Assembly (NCBI RefSeq): GCF_900105215.1
Contig: NZ_FOIP01000002.1
Location: forward strand, 248,001 to 312,000
DNA: 64,000 nt
Reading direction: 5' to 3'
Origin: Lacrimispora sphenoides
GTDB lineage: Bacteria > Bacillota > Clostridia > Lachnospirales > Lachnospiraceae
The position numbers and the translations under genes were made by a program. Shown here piece after piece: positions 52,545-61,807 of this stretch. The notes under the pieces were generated by a model, which was given only the letters and a program-made list of their open reading frames with translations, searched no databases and had not been told where the DNA came from. Each line of letters opens with the position of its first letter. Position 1 is the stretch's first letter.

Positions 52545-53717
52545 ATGAGAAAATTGATCACAGGTTTTATGGCGACGGCAATGCTGGTGGGCCTTCTTAC
52601 CGGATGTGCGGGAGAGAGTAAACAGACTGAGGTAACCGTAGCGGTAGCGAAATCAGGTAAGGATTTGTCCACCATGGTGTGGCAGGGAACCGTGGAAGCA
52701 CTCAGCAGTGTTGACGTGATGCCAAACAGCAATGGAAAAATTATAGAGATCCCGGTAAAGCAAGGGGATCATATAAATGCAGGAGACGTTTTGTTCCAGG
52801 TAGATAATCAGGATGCAGGGCTTCAGCTGGAACAGGCAAAGGCAGGCTACCAGGCAGCAGAAGCCGCTTTTAAAAATGCAGAGAAGGCAAGCCAGCAAAA
52901 TACAAGCGTAAGGCCGGCGGAAATTGCCTTTAATACAGCCAGAGATAATTTTAGCCGGATGGAAGCCTTATATTCCGGCGGAGCTATTTCCCAGGCAGAA
53001 TATGAGGGTGCCAAAGCGCAGATGGATTCGGCGTCCGTACAGCTTCAGGCGGCAAGAAACGGGCAGACAGGCAATTATGAGGTCACAAAGGCCCAGATGG
53101 ACAGCGCCAGGGCTGCACTGGATATTGTGCAGAAAAAATATGATGACTGCACGGTTACATCACCCTTATCCGGAATGATAACAAATGTTTATGTGGAAGT
53201 TGGTCAAATGGTTTCCCCGCAGGTTAAGGCCATGGCGGTGATTGACGAGAGCGGCAAGAAGGTGAAGATTCAGGTGGCCGATATGGACATTGACCAGCTG
53301 AAAACAGGAATGCCTATGAATGTCAGCCTTCAGTCATTGGGTGAGAGCTGCCAGGGAACGATCTCCGAGATATCTGCAGTCAGCAATGCTTCCACAGGGA
53401 TGTTCACGGTAACCGTACAGCTGGAAGAGGCAAGCAAGGTCAGCTATATCGGCATGACGGCGGATCTAAGGGTGTCCGATAATAAGGAAAATACTTCTGT
53501 ATACATTCCGGCAAAGTGCATCCAGTCTGATGATTCCGGGTCTTTCGTTTATAAGGTTTCAAGTGGAACTGTGGAAAAGACGGCAGTCACAGAGGGGAAG
53601 AAAAAGAACGCTTATTATGAGGTATCCCAGGGATTGTCCGAAGGGGATGAAGTGGTAATGCAGAGCAGCAGTCCTTTGGAAGACGGAAAAAAGGTTCATG
53701 TACTGACTGTAAAGTAA
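52545..53717 (+). CDS. RND/MacA-type adaptor lipoprotein
   Basis: 390 residues, signal peptide with lipobox LLTGC (Cys about 21), a barrel-sandwich and coiled-coil hairpin (GYQAAEAAFKNAEKASQQ..., YEGAKAQMDSASVQLQAARNGQ, DSARAALDIVQKKYDDCTVTSPLSGMITNVYVEVGQMV). AGGAGG precedes ATG 52545. Shares its operon with the ABC pair and the short adaptor. Combination of an exporter pair with two adaptors of different size is unusual. Confidence 0.88.
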   Translation: MRKLITGFMATAMLVGLLTGCAGESKQTEVTVAVAKSGKDLSTMVWQGTVEALSSVDVMPNSNGKIIEIPVKQGDHINAGDVLFQVDNQDAGLQLEQAKAGYQAAEAAFKNAEKASQQNTSVRPAEIAFNTARDNFSRMEALYSGGAISQAEYEGAKAQMDSASVQLQAARNGQTGNYEVTKAQMDSARAALDIVQKKYDDCTVTSPLSGMITNVYVEVGQMVSPQVKAMAVIDESGKKVKIQVADMDIDQLKTGMPMNVSLQSLGESCQGTISEISAVSNASTGMFTVTVQLEEASKVSYIGMTADLRVSDNKENTSVYIPAKCIQSDDSGSFVYKVSSGTVEKTAVTEGKKKNAYYEVSQGLSEGDEVVMQSSSPLEDGKKVHVLTVK

Positions 53718-53748
53718 GCTGGAATCGGGTAAAAGAACATAATAAAAG

Positions 53749-53800
53749 CACCGCCTTGTATATGCCTGGCCAGTTAAGCATGCATGTACAAGGCGGTGTC
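53749..53800. terminator. Bidirectional terminator between adaptor and HxlR genes
   Basis: CACCGCCTTGTA (53749-53760) pairs perfectly with TACAAGGCGGTG (53787-53798) in a 12-bp stem with a 26-base loop. It serves converging genes; T-runs on either side are short. Confidence 0.7.
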
Positions 53801-53817
53801 AGTTTATAGACGAATTA

Positions 53818-54243
53818 TTATAAATCCTCAATGGAATCCTTCTCAAGATTTAACATTTCATGACATTTAGAACAGGGAAAGTTATTGGCGATGCAGATAT
53901 CAACATTGCAGGTGGTCGTTTTATTTATGTATGATGCACCCCACTCCATAATTTGAGTCATTACGGGAATAAAGCTCTCCCCAATGCCCGTTATGGAATA
54001 CTCTACTTTTGGCGGCACTTCCTTATATACTTCTCTATGAATGAGATTATCTCGTTCCAATTCTTTCAGTTGCTGCACCAGGACCCCGCGGGACACATCG
54101 GGTATAAGCTTTTGCAGCTCACCAAACCGTCTTGTTTTGCGGCTGACGATCCATAAAATAGTTAATTTCCATTTGCCCATCAATAAATTCTGCGTTACAT
54201 TTACGGGACATAATTTGTTTGCATCAAATTTATCTGACATCAA
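53818..54243 (-). CDS. HxlR-family regulator with C-terminal Cys cluster
   Basis: 141 residues of the HxlR (YodB/HypR-like) family: LCPVNVTQNLLMGKWKLTILWIV, RFGELQKLIPDVSRGVLVQQLKELERDNLIHREVYKEVPPKVEYSITGIG. Cys12 matches the conserved N-terminal Cys, and four Cys at the C-terminus (NVDIC...PCSKCHEM, with TTTC before) form an extra cluster. Divergently transcribed from the PNPOx-like gene, with an inverted repeat operator between. May sense thiol-reactive compounds (inference). Confidence 0.88.
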   Translation of the reverse strand: MMSDKFDANKLCPVNVTQNLLMGKWKLTILWIVSRKTRRFGELQKLIPDVSRGVLVQQLKELERDNLIHREVYKEVPPKVEYSITGIGESFIPVMTQIMEWGASYINKTTTCNVDICIANNFPCSKCHEMLNLEKDSIEDL

Positions 54244-54260
54244 ATTCCGCTCCTTTTCTG

Positions 54261-54282
54261 ATAGTCATATTTTTATGACTAT
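54261..54282. promoter_or_regulatory. Perfect inverted repeat ATAGTCATA-TTTT-TATGACTAT, likely HxlR operator
   Basis: 9-bp arms (54261-54269 and 54274-54282), 4-base spacer. It sits 18 bases from the HxlR start and 102 bases before the divergent gene, where a repressor site would control both. Confidence 0.65.
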
Positions 54283-54383
54283 GTCATAATCATATGCCTA
54301 CTTGTAAAGCATATCTTATTGTCGTACTATTATATAGCAAAGAAAAACAGCAGTCAATCCCTACGAACATGGAGGATAAGTGA

Positions 54384-54776
54384 GTGAAAGAAGTTTATGA
54401 ATTTTTAAAAAAGTGTGAAACATATTATATTGCAACCATGGATGGCGACCAGCCAAGGGTCCGCCCATTTGGCACAGTGGACATATTTGAAGACAAACTT
54501 TATATTCAAACCGGCAAGGTGAAAAAAGTATCAAAGCAGATTCATGCCAACCCGAAAATTGAAATTTCCGGTATGGCTGATGGGAAGTGGATCCGCATAG
54601 AAGCTGCTGCTATTGAGGATGACAGGGTGGAAGCAAGGCAGCATATGCTGGATGCTTACCCCATTCTGAAGAAAAATTATGGGGCTGATGATGGCAATAC
54701 CGAGGTTTTTTATCTTAAAAATGCAACCGCAACGATCTCTTCTTTTACGGATGAGCCAAAGGTCATTCAATTTTAA
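54384..54776 (+). CDS. PNPOx-like flavin-binding protein
   Basis: 130 residues, split-barrel superfamily (TYYIATMDGDQPRVRPFGTVDIFEDKLYIQTGKVKKVSKQIHANPKIEISGM). Start GTG 54384 after GGAGG. Probably reduces or binds a flavin-linked electrophile; paired with HxlR, which commonly controls nitroreductase-like or quinone-detoxifying enzymes. Distinct from the PNPOx-like gene at 12538. Confidence 0.82.
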   Translation: MKEVYEFLKKCETYYIATMDGDQPRVRPFGTVDIFEDKLYIQTGKVKKVSKQIHANPKIEISGMADGKWIRIEAAAIEDDRVEARQHMLDAYPILKKNYGADDGNTEVFYLKNATATISSFTDEPKVIQF

Positions 54777-54831
54777 CGAAACTACCTGCCCGAATTGCCG
54801 TGGCCTTATGGTCAATGGAACCATCCAAGAT

Positions 54832-54890
54832 ACCGCTTCGTGCATGCCTGACTGCAAATTGACCGGGCGTGCACAAGGCGGTGTTTTTTT
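54832..54890 (+). terminator. Terminator after the PNPOx-like gene
   Basis: ACCGCTTCGTGCATGC and GCGTGCACAAGGCGGT form a 16-bp stem with two G:T pairs and one mismatch, 19-base loop, followed by TTTTTTT. Confidence 0.8.
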
Positions 54891-54935
54891 GCTTCCGGAG
54901 ATTTTTTGGGGAGACTGGACTAACACCGTTTTTAA

Positions 54936-55772
54936 TCACATATGCTTACCGGCTTCTATTATATCGTCTTTAAGCATTTCGTTCATACTCCCGGTACGGT
55001 AGCCCAATAAATCCAAGGTAATATATGTAAATCCAATTTCTTTAAACGCGCAATGGATTTTTTCGCGGTTGTCAGGGGAAAGCATGATAGAGAATCCATC
55101 CGCGTCTGTTTCGATTCGCGCAAGCTTGCCGTGATAGCGGACCCGCACCTGGCGAAAGCCCATATCTAAAAGAAACTGCTCTGCTTTATCGATCATTGTT
55201 AAACGCGGGTTGTTAATTTCCTCACCATAAGGGAAACGGGAGGAAAGGCAGGCAAAGGATTGCTTATTCCATGTCGGCAATTCCATTTCTTTTGAAAGCT
55301 GCCGGATTTCTTGTTTGCTCAATTCTGCATAGCGCAAAGGGCTTTTTACGTCCAGCTCCGCAACTGCAATCAAACCGGGACGATAGTCACCGTTATCATC
55401 CATATTAGAGCCTTCGGCGACATGGGCGATCCCGTGTTCTTTTGCGACCTTCCAGATTTTTGTGAACAATTCCTGTTTGCAAAGATAACAGCGGTTTGTG
55501 GGGTTTTTAGAAAACCCGTCTATCTCAAGTTCTTCAGAATCGCATATGATATGAGCAATCCCTTCTTTTTTGCAAAAAGCGGCTGCTTCGTCAAGCTCTC
55601 TCTTTGGGAAAGAGCATGAGCGGGCTGTAACGGCTATGACCTTATTGCCCAAAACATCATGAGCGCATTTTAATAAGAACGTAGAATCGACACCGCTGGA
55701 AAACGCGATTGCAACACTTCCTAAATCCTGCAGATAACCTTTTAGTTTTTCGTGTTTTTGTTTTGCCTCCAT
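54936..55772 (-). CDS. larE: LarE-like ATP-dependent sulfur transferase
   Basis: 278 residues, PP-loop protein. SSGVDS (residues 25-30), where most LarE have SGGVDS; NRCYLCK (Cys95 and Cys98) and FACLSSRFPYG with Cys175, the position of the sacrificial Cys in Lactobacillus plantarum LarE. LarE supplies sulfur to the nickel-pincer cofactor of lactate racemase; larA, larB and larC are not in the window, so the acceptor may be elsewhere or different. GGAGG is present upstream of ATG 55772. Its 3' end is 46 bases from the PNPOx terminator, converging. Confidence 0.85.
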   Translation of the reverse strand: MEAKQKHEKLKGYLQDLGSVAIAFSSGVDSTFLLKCAHDVLGNKVIAVTARSCSFPKRELDEAAAFCKKEGIAHIICDSEELEIDGFSKNPTNRCYLCKQELFTKIWKVAKEHGIAHVAEGSNMDDNGDYRPGLIAVAELDVKSPLRYAELSKQEIRQLSKEMELPTWNKQSFACLSSRFPYGEEINNPRLTMIDKAEQFLLDMGFRQVRVRYHGKLARIETDADGFSIMLSPDNREKIHCAFKEIGFTYITLDLLGYRTGSMNEMLKDDIIEAGKHM

Positions 55773-55852
55773 GATTCTTTATCCTCCTGATTATTGAGCT
55801 GTTAGGCAGTTTGGGATCCGGTTATGTAAAATCTCTTATTCTCCACAAAATA

Positions 55853-55911
55853 AAAAAGATGCCAAAAGACACTTGCGTTACTGCTGTCACGCAAGATACC
55901 TTCATGGCATC
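55853..55911 (-). terminator. Nested-hairpin terminator on the minus strand
   Basis: On the minus strand an outer stem GATGCCA/TGGCATC encloses an inner stem CTTGCGT/ACGCAAG, followed by a T6 run (55857-55852). Lies about 150 bases beyond the superoxide dismutase stop and upstream of larE, so would end the dismutase transcript. Confidence 0.6.
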
Positions 55912-56062
55912 CGTTTGCTTTTATTGAAAGAATTGCAATCATACCTTCATGATATGAATTTCCATTATTTTACTACAAGCATAAGAATATGTCAATCTAT
56001 GGGCCAGAGAAATGCTGATAAAAACGTTCCGTCCCCCAATGGGGAAGAAGGAGGCCGGGGAT

Positions 56063-56725
56063 TTAGTTCCGGCATTTATTGCATTCATTGCATTCAAAGC
56101 ATTCCAGGCATTCCATGTAATGCATATTGGCACACTCCCAGTCCACCACATTGAACCAGTTCTGAATGTATGCTTCCCGGTCATTGTAATGCATTAAGTA
56201 ATAGGCATGTTCCCAAACGTCTATAGTAAGTACCGGACAAAGGTTTTGGACAATAGGAGTATCCTGATTTGCTGTAGTTATGATTTGAAGCTTGCAGTCT
56301 TGGTCTACAGCCAGCCATGCATATCCGGAACCAAAAACAGACAGTGCCTTTTCTTTAAACTCATAAAAAAAAGCCTCTACACACCCGAATTCGGCCACAA
56401 TTGCATCATAGAGTTTTCCAGCCTGACAGCGTGTTTCGGAGTTTGAGATGCCGTTAAAATAAAAGATATGATTGAAAACGCCGCCTCCGTTATTCCGAAT
56501 GGACCGCCGAATATCTTTTTTCAGACAGTCTACATTGCAGAGCAGCCTTTCCAGTGACCAGTTATGCAGGTCCGGACAGTCTTTTAAGGTTTCGTTAAGG
56601 TTGTTCACATAGGTTTGTAAGTGCCTGTCATGATGGAGACACATGGTCAGAGCGTCGATGCACGGCTCCAGTGCATCGTAAGCATATGGAAGGGGAGGAT
56701 TTACAAATGGATAATGCTCGTTCAT
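56063..56725 (-). CDS. Fe/Mn superoxide dismutase with Cys-repeat tail
   Basis: About 220 residues. All four metal ligands are visible: His in MCLHHDRHLQTYV, His in GGGVFNHIFYF, and Asp/His of the DVWEHAYY signature. The N-terminus HYPFVNPPLPYAYDALEP is typical SOD. The last 15-20 residues are unusual: W-E-C...M-E-C-L-E-C-F-E-C-N-E-C-N-K-C, five Cys spaced by two residues and one further upstream, encoded by a near-9-base repeat (GAATGCNNN). The start at Met9 of the longer frame (56725) fits AGGAAA better than 56749. Removes superoxide; tail could bind metal. No relative with this tail is known to me. Confidence 0.85.
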   Translation of the reverse strand: MNEHYPFVNPPLPYAYDALEPCIDALTMCLHHDRHLQTYVNNLNETLKDCPDLHNWSLERLLCNVDCLKKDIRRSIRNNGGGVFNHIFYFNGISNSETRCQAGKLYDAIVAEFGCVEAFFYEFKEKALSVFGSGYAWLAVDQDCKLQIITTANQDTPIVQNLCPVLTIDVWEHAYYLMHYNDREAYIQNWFNVVDWECANMHYMECLECFECNECNKCRN

Positions 56726-57000
56726 TCGATAGTTTCCTATTTCTGTCATTTGTATAATTATATTCAGAAAATATAAGCATGTGAGGGTAAAAATTAATTT
56801 GTTATTTTTTTATTTTAATGTTTGTCTGATAATTAGTGGATAACTTTCCTTGTTTCCCCGTTGTTTTTGGCGTCCATCCTGGAAGAAGTTCCGGAAAGTG
56901 GAAAAGTTTAGAAAATAATAAGAATTTTATACTTAAAAAAGTTATATCAGCCCGCTATAATAAAGAAAAAAGAAGTGTCAAGCACAGGAGGGAAACGGGC

Positions 57001-58383
57001 ATGAATAGATTTAAGAGCAAAGTGGAAGAAACAGACGAAACTACAGAAATGGAGCAAATGTCTGATGAAGCCTTTGATAAAGAGTTAGAAAATCTTATGG
57101 AAGAGGAAAATACCGGCAAAAAGAAGAAAAAGAAAGGCTCAAGAAAAAAGTGGAGCAAAAAGAGAAAGATCATAACCATTGGAGCAGCGGCCATTGGGGC
57201 CTTTTTTATTGCCTTTAAAGTACTTGCAGGGGGCAGCGGCGTAGCATTACCGGTAACCGTTTCACCTCTGGCCAAGGGAGAGGTGGTTGATATGCTCTCA
57301 GTCAGCGGCCCCGTCCAGGGAACGGACAGCGTGGAAGTGGTATCCAATCTTCATGCGGAGATCCTGGAGCTTCCGGTAAAGGAAGGGGACAGGGTAGAAA
57401 AAGGGCAGGTTCTGGCATTACTTGATGACAAGGACGCAAAAAAAGAAGTGGACATTGCCCAGAACGCCTATGATCTGGCTGTCAGCACCTATCAGGATAA
57501 GCAGCTGGAAGCAGAGAACGGATATGCAAAGGCAAAGCAGGATTATGAAACAGCCAAGGCCAATTATAACCGGACACTGGCTCTTTACCAGGGAGGAAGC
57601 GCTTCCCAGGTGGAGCTTGAAGCTGCTTCTAATACCATGAACGACGCACAGAGGGAAGTAAGTACATATACATTAAAGAACGGAAGACCTGTGGCAAATG
57701 AGTCCTATGCCCTGCAGATCGAGAAAGAGGCCTTTGAACTGGAACAGAAGAAGGAAGCGCTTACGAATACCAAAGTTACCAGCCCCATTGCAGGAACCGT
57801 AGTAAGAGTTAACTGCAAGGTAGGCCGCTTTGCGGATAAAACCGACGATGACAAACCCATGTTCATTATCAACAACCTGGATGTACTGGAGATGAAGATC
57901 AATGTCAGCGAGTATTCCATCGGAAAGGTAGCCATCGGGCAGCCGGTGGAAATCAGCGCCGATATTTTAAGCGGTGAAACCGCAAGAGGTGAGGTCACCG
58001 CCATATCACCAACCGGTGAAGAGAAGGGGAATGGTTCCACGGAGAGAGTCATCCCGACCACCATACGGATCATTGATCAGAACACCCGGCTGATCGCAGG
58101 CATTACTGCCAAGGCGAAAATAGAGCTTCAAAAAGTGGAAAATGTATGGGTTGTCCCGATTTCCGCTGTTGTCCAGCAGCCGGATGGCAGCATAGCGATC
58201 GCTTGTGTAAAGGATAACACCGTATCATTCATTCCGGTGAAAACCGGGGTGGAGAGTGACATCCAGGCGGAAGTCATTCCAGAGGAAGAAGGGGCCTTAA
58301 CAGAAGGGCTGCAGGTAATCGATGCTCCGTCCTCCATGCTTACAGAAGGAATGACAGTAACCGTGATTCCAACCGTTCAGTAA
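57001..58383 (+). CDS. MacA-like periplasmic adaptor/HlyD-type subunit
   Basis: 460 residues, starting at ATG 57001 after CAGGAGGGAA; the longer frame begins at 56836 without a site. N-terminal acidic/Lys-rich cytoplasmic stretch (residues 1-55), one membrane segment about 57-78, barrel-sandwich parts (VVSNLHAEILELPVKEGDRVEKGQVLALLDD), a coiled-coil hairpin and a C-terminal MacA-like region (VTAISPTGEEKGNGSTERVIPTTIRI). Forms an exporter with the ATPase and two permeases that follow. Start of the operon; a long AT-rich stretch (56726-57000) precedes it. Confidence 0.9.
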   Translation: MNRFKSKVEETDETTEMEQMSDEAFDKELENLMEEENTGKKKKKKGSRKKWSKKRKIITIGAAAIGAFFIAFKVLAGGSGVALPVTVSPLAKGEVVDMLSVSGPVQGTDSVEVVSNLHAEILELPVKEGDRVEKGQVLALLDDKDAKKEVDIAQNAYDLAVSTYQDKQLEAENGYAKAKQDYETAKANYNRTLALYQGGSASQVELEAASNTMNDAQREVSTYTLKNGRPVANESYALQIEKEAFELEQKKEALTNTKVTSPIAGTVVRVNCKVGRFADKTDDDKPMFIINNLDVLEMKINVSEYSIGKVAIGQPVEISADILSGETARGEVTAISPTGEEKGNGSTERVIPTTIRIIDQNTRLIAGITAKAKIELQKVENVWVVPISAVVQQPDGSIAIACVKDNTVSFIPVKTGVESDIQAEVIPEEEGALTEGLQVIDAPSSMLTEGMTVTVIPTVQ

Positions 58384-58395
58384 GGGGGAGGCAGT

Positions 58396-59187
58396 ATGTG
58401 GAAAAAGAAAGAGAAACTTCCCGCTTGTGTAACAGAGAATGTTCGGGAAGATTTGATAAAGCTGGTGGATGTGGTGAAGGTTTATGATACCGGATCCATT
58501 AAAGTACTGGGGTTAAAGCGGGTGAACTTAACCATTAAACGAGGAGAGTTTGTAGCCATCATGGGGCAGTCCGGCTCGGGAAAATCAACGCTTATGAATA
58601 TATTGGGATGCCTGGACCGGCCCACCATGGGACATTATTATCTTGACGGCATTGATACGGCAGAACTTTCTGCTGATGACTTATCGGCAATCAGAAACCG
58701 CAAGATAGGATTTGTATTCCAGTCCTTTAACTTAATTGCAAGGACTTCTGCCTTAAAGAATGTGGAACTTCCCATGACTTATGCCCATATTTCCAAAAAA
58801 ACAAGGGAAGAACGTGCCATAATGCTTTTGGAACGGGTGGGTCTTGGACAAAGATACGAACATATGCCCAATGAGCTGTCCGGCGGACAGCGGCAGAGAG
58901 TAGCCATCGCCAGGGCTTTGGCCAATGAGCCGCCTCTCATTATGGCTGACGAACCTACGGGCAATCTGGATACCGCTTCCTCCGTGGAGATCATGGAGCT
59001 GTTCTCCCAGCTTCACCGGGAAGGCGCCACTGTGGTGTTAGTAACCCATGAAGAGAATATTGCTGCATTTGCAGGGCGTATCATACGGTTTCGGGATGGG
59101 CAGCTGGTCAGCGATTTACCCAATGTCCCTAAAAGTCAGGGACAGGAGGAGGCTGCTAATACGGAGAAAGAGGGGGCGCCATGCTGA
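58396..59187 (+). CDS. MacB/LolD-type ABC ATPase
   Basis: 263 residues, with Walker [13 protein letters not shown], signature [16 protein letters not shown], Walker [13 protein letters not shown] and [16 protein letters not shown]. This is the MacB/LolD pattern. Its 3' end overlaps the first permease by 7 bases, in accordance with one operon. Confidence 0.93.
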   Translation: MWKKKEKLPACVTENVREDLIKLVDVVKVYDTGSIKVLGLKRVNLTIKRGEFVAIMGQSGSGKSTLMNILGCLDRPTMGHYYLDGIDTAELSADDLSAIRNRKIGFVFQSFNLIARTSALKNVELPMTYAHISKKTREERAIMLLERVGLGQRYEHMPNELSGGQRQRVAIARALANEPPLIMADEPTGNLDTASSVEIMELFSQLHREGATVVLVTHEENIAAFAGRIIRFRDGQLVSDLPNVPKSQGQEEAANTEKEGAPC

Positions 59188-60389
59188 TAGAAAATATGAG
59201 TATGGCGCTTCACGCCATACGGTCCAATAAAATGAGGTCCTTTTTGACCATGCTGGGAATCATCATTGGTATTGGAGCAGTAATTGCTATTGTATCTGTA
59301 GGTGACAGTATGAAAAACCTGTTTTCCGATGCCTATAAGGATGTGGGCTTTAACCGGGCCGTTATCATGGTATCCTGGGATGTAACAGATTTCCGCATGA
59401 CGGATTATTTTACCCGGGATGAGATGGACCGGGTCAGGGAAGTATACCAGGATAAAATTCAGTATATTGACAGCGATGCCAACACCGAGGCAGAGGCCGT
59501 CAATGGGCGCAGAAAGGTTAAGTATCAGTTCCAGGGAATTGACTCCAATTATTCCGATGTGCAGCCGCTGGATATTATTTACGGCAGAGCCCTCAATACT
59601 GCGGATATCAAAGGGGCGGCAAATCACGTGGTCCTGGAGGATAAGGGGGCAGTGCAGCTGTTCGGTACGGCGGACTGCGTGGGCAGAACCTTCCGCATGA
59701 CCATAAATAAGGACACTCAGGAATACATGGTTGTGGGAGTCTATCATAAGGATATTTCTCCCATGATGGCCATGCTTTTGGGAAACGGGCAGACGCAGTC
59801 AGGATTTCTGCCATATACAGTTCTCACAAAATCCAATGATTACTTTCAGGATCTGAATTTTTATGTCCGGGATGGAGTAGATATGAAAGCATTCCTTGCA
59901 GAACTCACCCGGTACGTTGCAAAATTAAAGGGCCGTCCGGAATCGGAGATCCGGACCATGTCAGTGGTAGAGCAAATGGGTAGCGTGAATACCGGCCTTT
60001 CTGCCATGGCGGCAGCGGTAGGTGGAATTGCTGCCATCTCTTTGCTGGTAGGCGGAATCGGAATCATGAATATTATGATGGTTTCTGTCACAGAGCGGAC
60101 GAGGGAGATCGGGATCCGAAAGGCCCTGGGCGCGAGGACAGGAGACATCATGATCCAGTTTTTAACGGAGTCTGCTTTTATGTCGGCCTGCGGAGGGATT
60201 ATCGGCATCTTTCTTGGAGTAGGTCTCGTGAAAGCAGGAGGAGCCGCCTTTCAGATGACTGTGGTCGTCAGGCCAGCCGTAGTGATCATGGCTGTTGGCT
60301 TCTCGGCTCTTGTGGGTATTTTCTTTGGTCTTTATCCGGCTTCCAAGGCAGCTAAAAAGGATCCCATTGAAGCGTTAAGATATGAATAG
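59181..60389 (+). CDS. MacB-like ABC permease (first of two)
   Basis: 402 residues, N-terminal membrane helix with the [29 protein letters not shown] motif, a large extracytoplasmic domain (residues about 50-270) and three C-terminal helices with the FtsX pattern [24 protein letters not shown]. Resembles MacB/SalY permeases. Likely pairs with its paralogue just downstream. Confidence 0.92.
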   Translation: MLIENMSMALHAIRSNKMRSFLTMLGIIIGIGAVIAIVSVGDSMKNLFSDAYKDVGFNRAVIMVSWDVTDFRMTDYFTRDEMDRVREVYQDKIQYIDSDANTEAEAVNGRRKVKYQFQGIDSNYSDVQPLDIIYGRALNTADIKGAANHVVLEDKGAVQLFGTADCVGRTFRMTINKDTQEYMVVGVYHKDISPMMAMLLGNGQTQSGFLPYTVLTKSNDYFQDLNFYVRDGVDMKAFLAELTRYVAKLKGRPESEIRTMSVVEQMGSVNTGLSAMAAAVGGIAAISLLVGGIGIMNIMMVSVTERTREIGIRKALGARTGDIMIQFLTESAFMSACGGIIGIFLGVGLVKAGGAAFQMTVVVRPAVVIMAVGFSALVGIFFGLYPASKAAKKDPIEALRYE

Positions 60390-60403
60390 GAGGGGAGAAC
60401 ATC

Positions 60404-61615
60404 ATGCTGCTGGAAAATATGAGTATGGCAATTCATGCCATTAAGGCGAACAAGATGCGGTCCTTTCTGACCATGCTTGGAATCATTATAGGCATTGGGT
60501 CTGTAATTGCCATCGTGTCCATTGGTGATACCATGCGGTTCATGGTATCTGATCTCTATAAGAATGCGGGAGTTACCCTTGCCTATGTCTACGTCTGGCC
60601 AAAGGACGGCGGGGATATGAGGGATAGCGACTACTTTACTCTTGATGAAATGGACCGGCTGAAAGAAGTGTTCGGAGATGAAATCAGTTACATAGACAGC
60701 AATGCCAGCACAAAAGCAGAGGCCGTTGTCGGCCGCAATAAAGTCAAGTACCAGTTTGAAGGTATTTTCTCCAATTATCCTCAGGTCCAGAAGATCAATA
60801 TTATCTATGGCCGTAATATAAACGAAGCCGATGTAAAAGGAAGAAAGAATAATGTTGTACTGGAGGCAAAGGGAGCAAAAGAGCTTTTTGGCACGGAAAA
60901 TGCAGTGGGAAAGACATTCCGCACCACTATTTATGGCAATACGGACGATTATAATGTAGTGGGAGTCTACAGAGAGGACTTAAATCCCTTTGAGGCGATG
61001 ATGGCGGGAACCAACGCTACCAGGGCCGGATATGTACCGGATTCTTTATTAACCTGGCCCAATGACAACATTTACGGTCTGCGTCTCTATGCAAAAGAAG
61101 GAACTGACATGAATGCATTTTCTGAAATGTTCACTTCCTATCTGGCAAAGAACAAGAACCGGAGCAAGGAAGATATCACCTTCTATTCGGTGTCCAGTGA
61201 AATGGGAAGTGCGGACACCATAATGGGCGGCTTATCTGCTGCTGTAGGCGGAATCGCAGCCATCTCCCTATTAGTTGGAGGGATCGGAATCATGAACATC
61301 ATGCTGGTATCCGTTACGGAACGGACCCGGGAAATAGGGATTCGTAAGGCTTTAGGTGCTAAAACAAAGGATGTTTTGATCCAGTTTTTAACGGAATCCG
61401 CCATACTTTCCGCCCTGGGAGGAATCCTGGGTGTCGGCGTCGGCGGGGGGCTTGTGTTAGCAGGAGGAGCACTGTTTGGCATGAAGGTGGTCATAAAGCC
61501 GTCTGTCATCCTGATAGCAGTGGGATTTTCAGCTTTGGTAGGCTTATTTTTTGGTATTTATCCTGCTTCCAAGGCGGCAAAGGCTGATCCTATTGACGCA
61601 CTGAGGTATGAATAA
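60404..61615 (+). CDS. MacB-like ABC permease (second, paralogous)
   Basis: 403 residues, same architecture and length as the previous permease and clearly paralogous to it ([63 protein letters not shown]). Two copies suggest a heterodimeric permease. GGAGGGGAG precedes ATG 60404. A terminator closes the operon. Confidence 0.92.
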   Translation: MLLENMSMAIHAIKANKMRSFLTMLGIIIGIGSVIAIVSIGDTMRFMVSDLYKNAGVTLAYVYVWPKDGGDMRDSDYFTLDEMDRLKEVFGDEISYIDSNASTKAEAVVGRNKVKYQFEGIFSNYPQVQKINIIYGRNINEADVKGRKNNVVLEAKGAKELFGTENAVGKTFRTTIYGNTDDYNVVGVYREDLNPFEAMMAGTNATRAGYVPDSLLTWPNDNIYGLRLYAKEGTDMNAFSEMFTSYLAKNKNRSKEDITFYSVSSEMGSADTIMGGLSAAVGGIAAISLLVGGIGIMNIMLVSVTERTREIGIRKALGAKTKDVLIQFLTESAILSALGGILGVGVGGGLVLAGGALFGMKVVIKPSVILIAVGFSALVGLFFGIYPASKAAKADPIDALRYE

Positions 61616-61616
61616 T

Positions 61617-61650
61617 AAAAGAGCGCAGCACATCCGCTGCGCTCTTTCAT
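61617..61650 (+). terminator. Terminator after the MacAB operon
   Basis: GAGCGCAGC (61621-61629) pairs with GCTGCGCTC (61636-61644), flanked by AAAA and TTTC. Confidence 0.9.
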
Positions 61651-61807
61651 TCATAACAGCGGCGTCCCGCAGTCTTCTGACTTTGCTGAAATCATTCATG
61701 ATATACCAGAAATGATATAAAATAATAAAAATTCCGTAAACGGCTCGCAAAGTAAAAGGTTCTATGATATAATAGGGTGATATCTTATGGTTTAGTGAGG
61801 GAACTAT

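Noticed and set aside
55853..55911. Riboswitch or structured ncRNA
   Set aside because: The nested hairpins are followed by a T-run and sit after the SOD gene; I do not recognise any known riboswitch consensus, so only a terminator is annotated.
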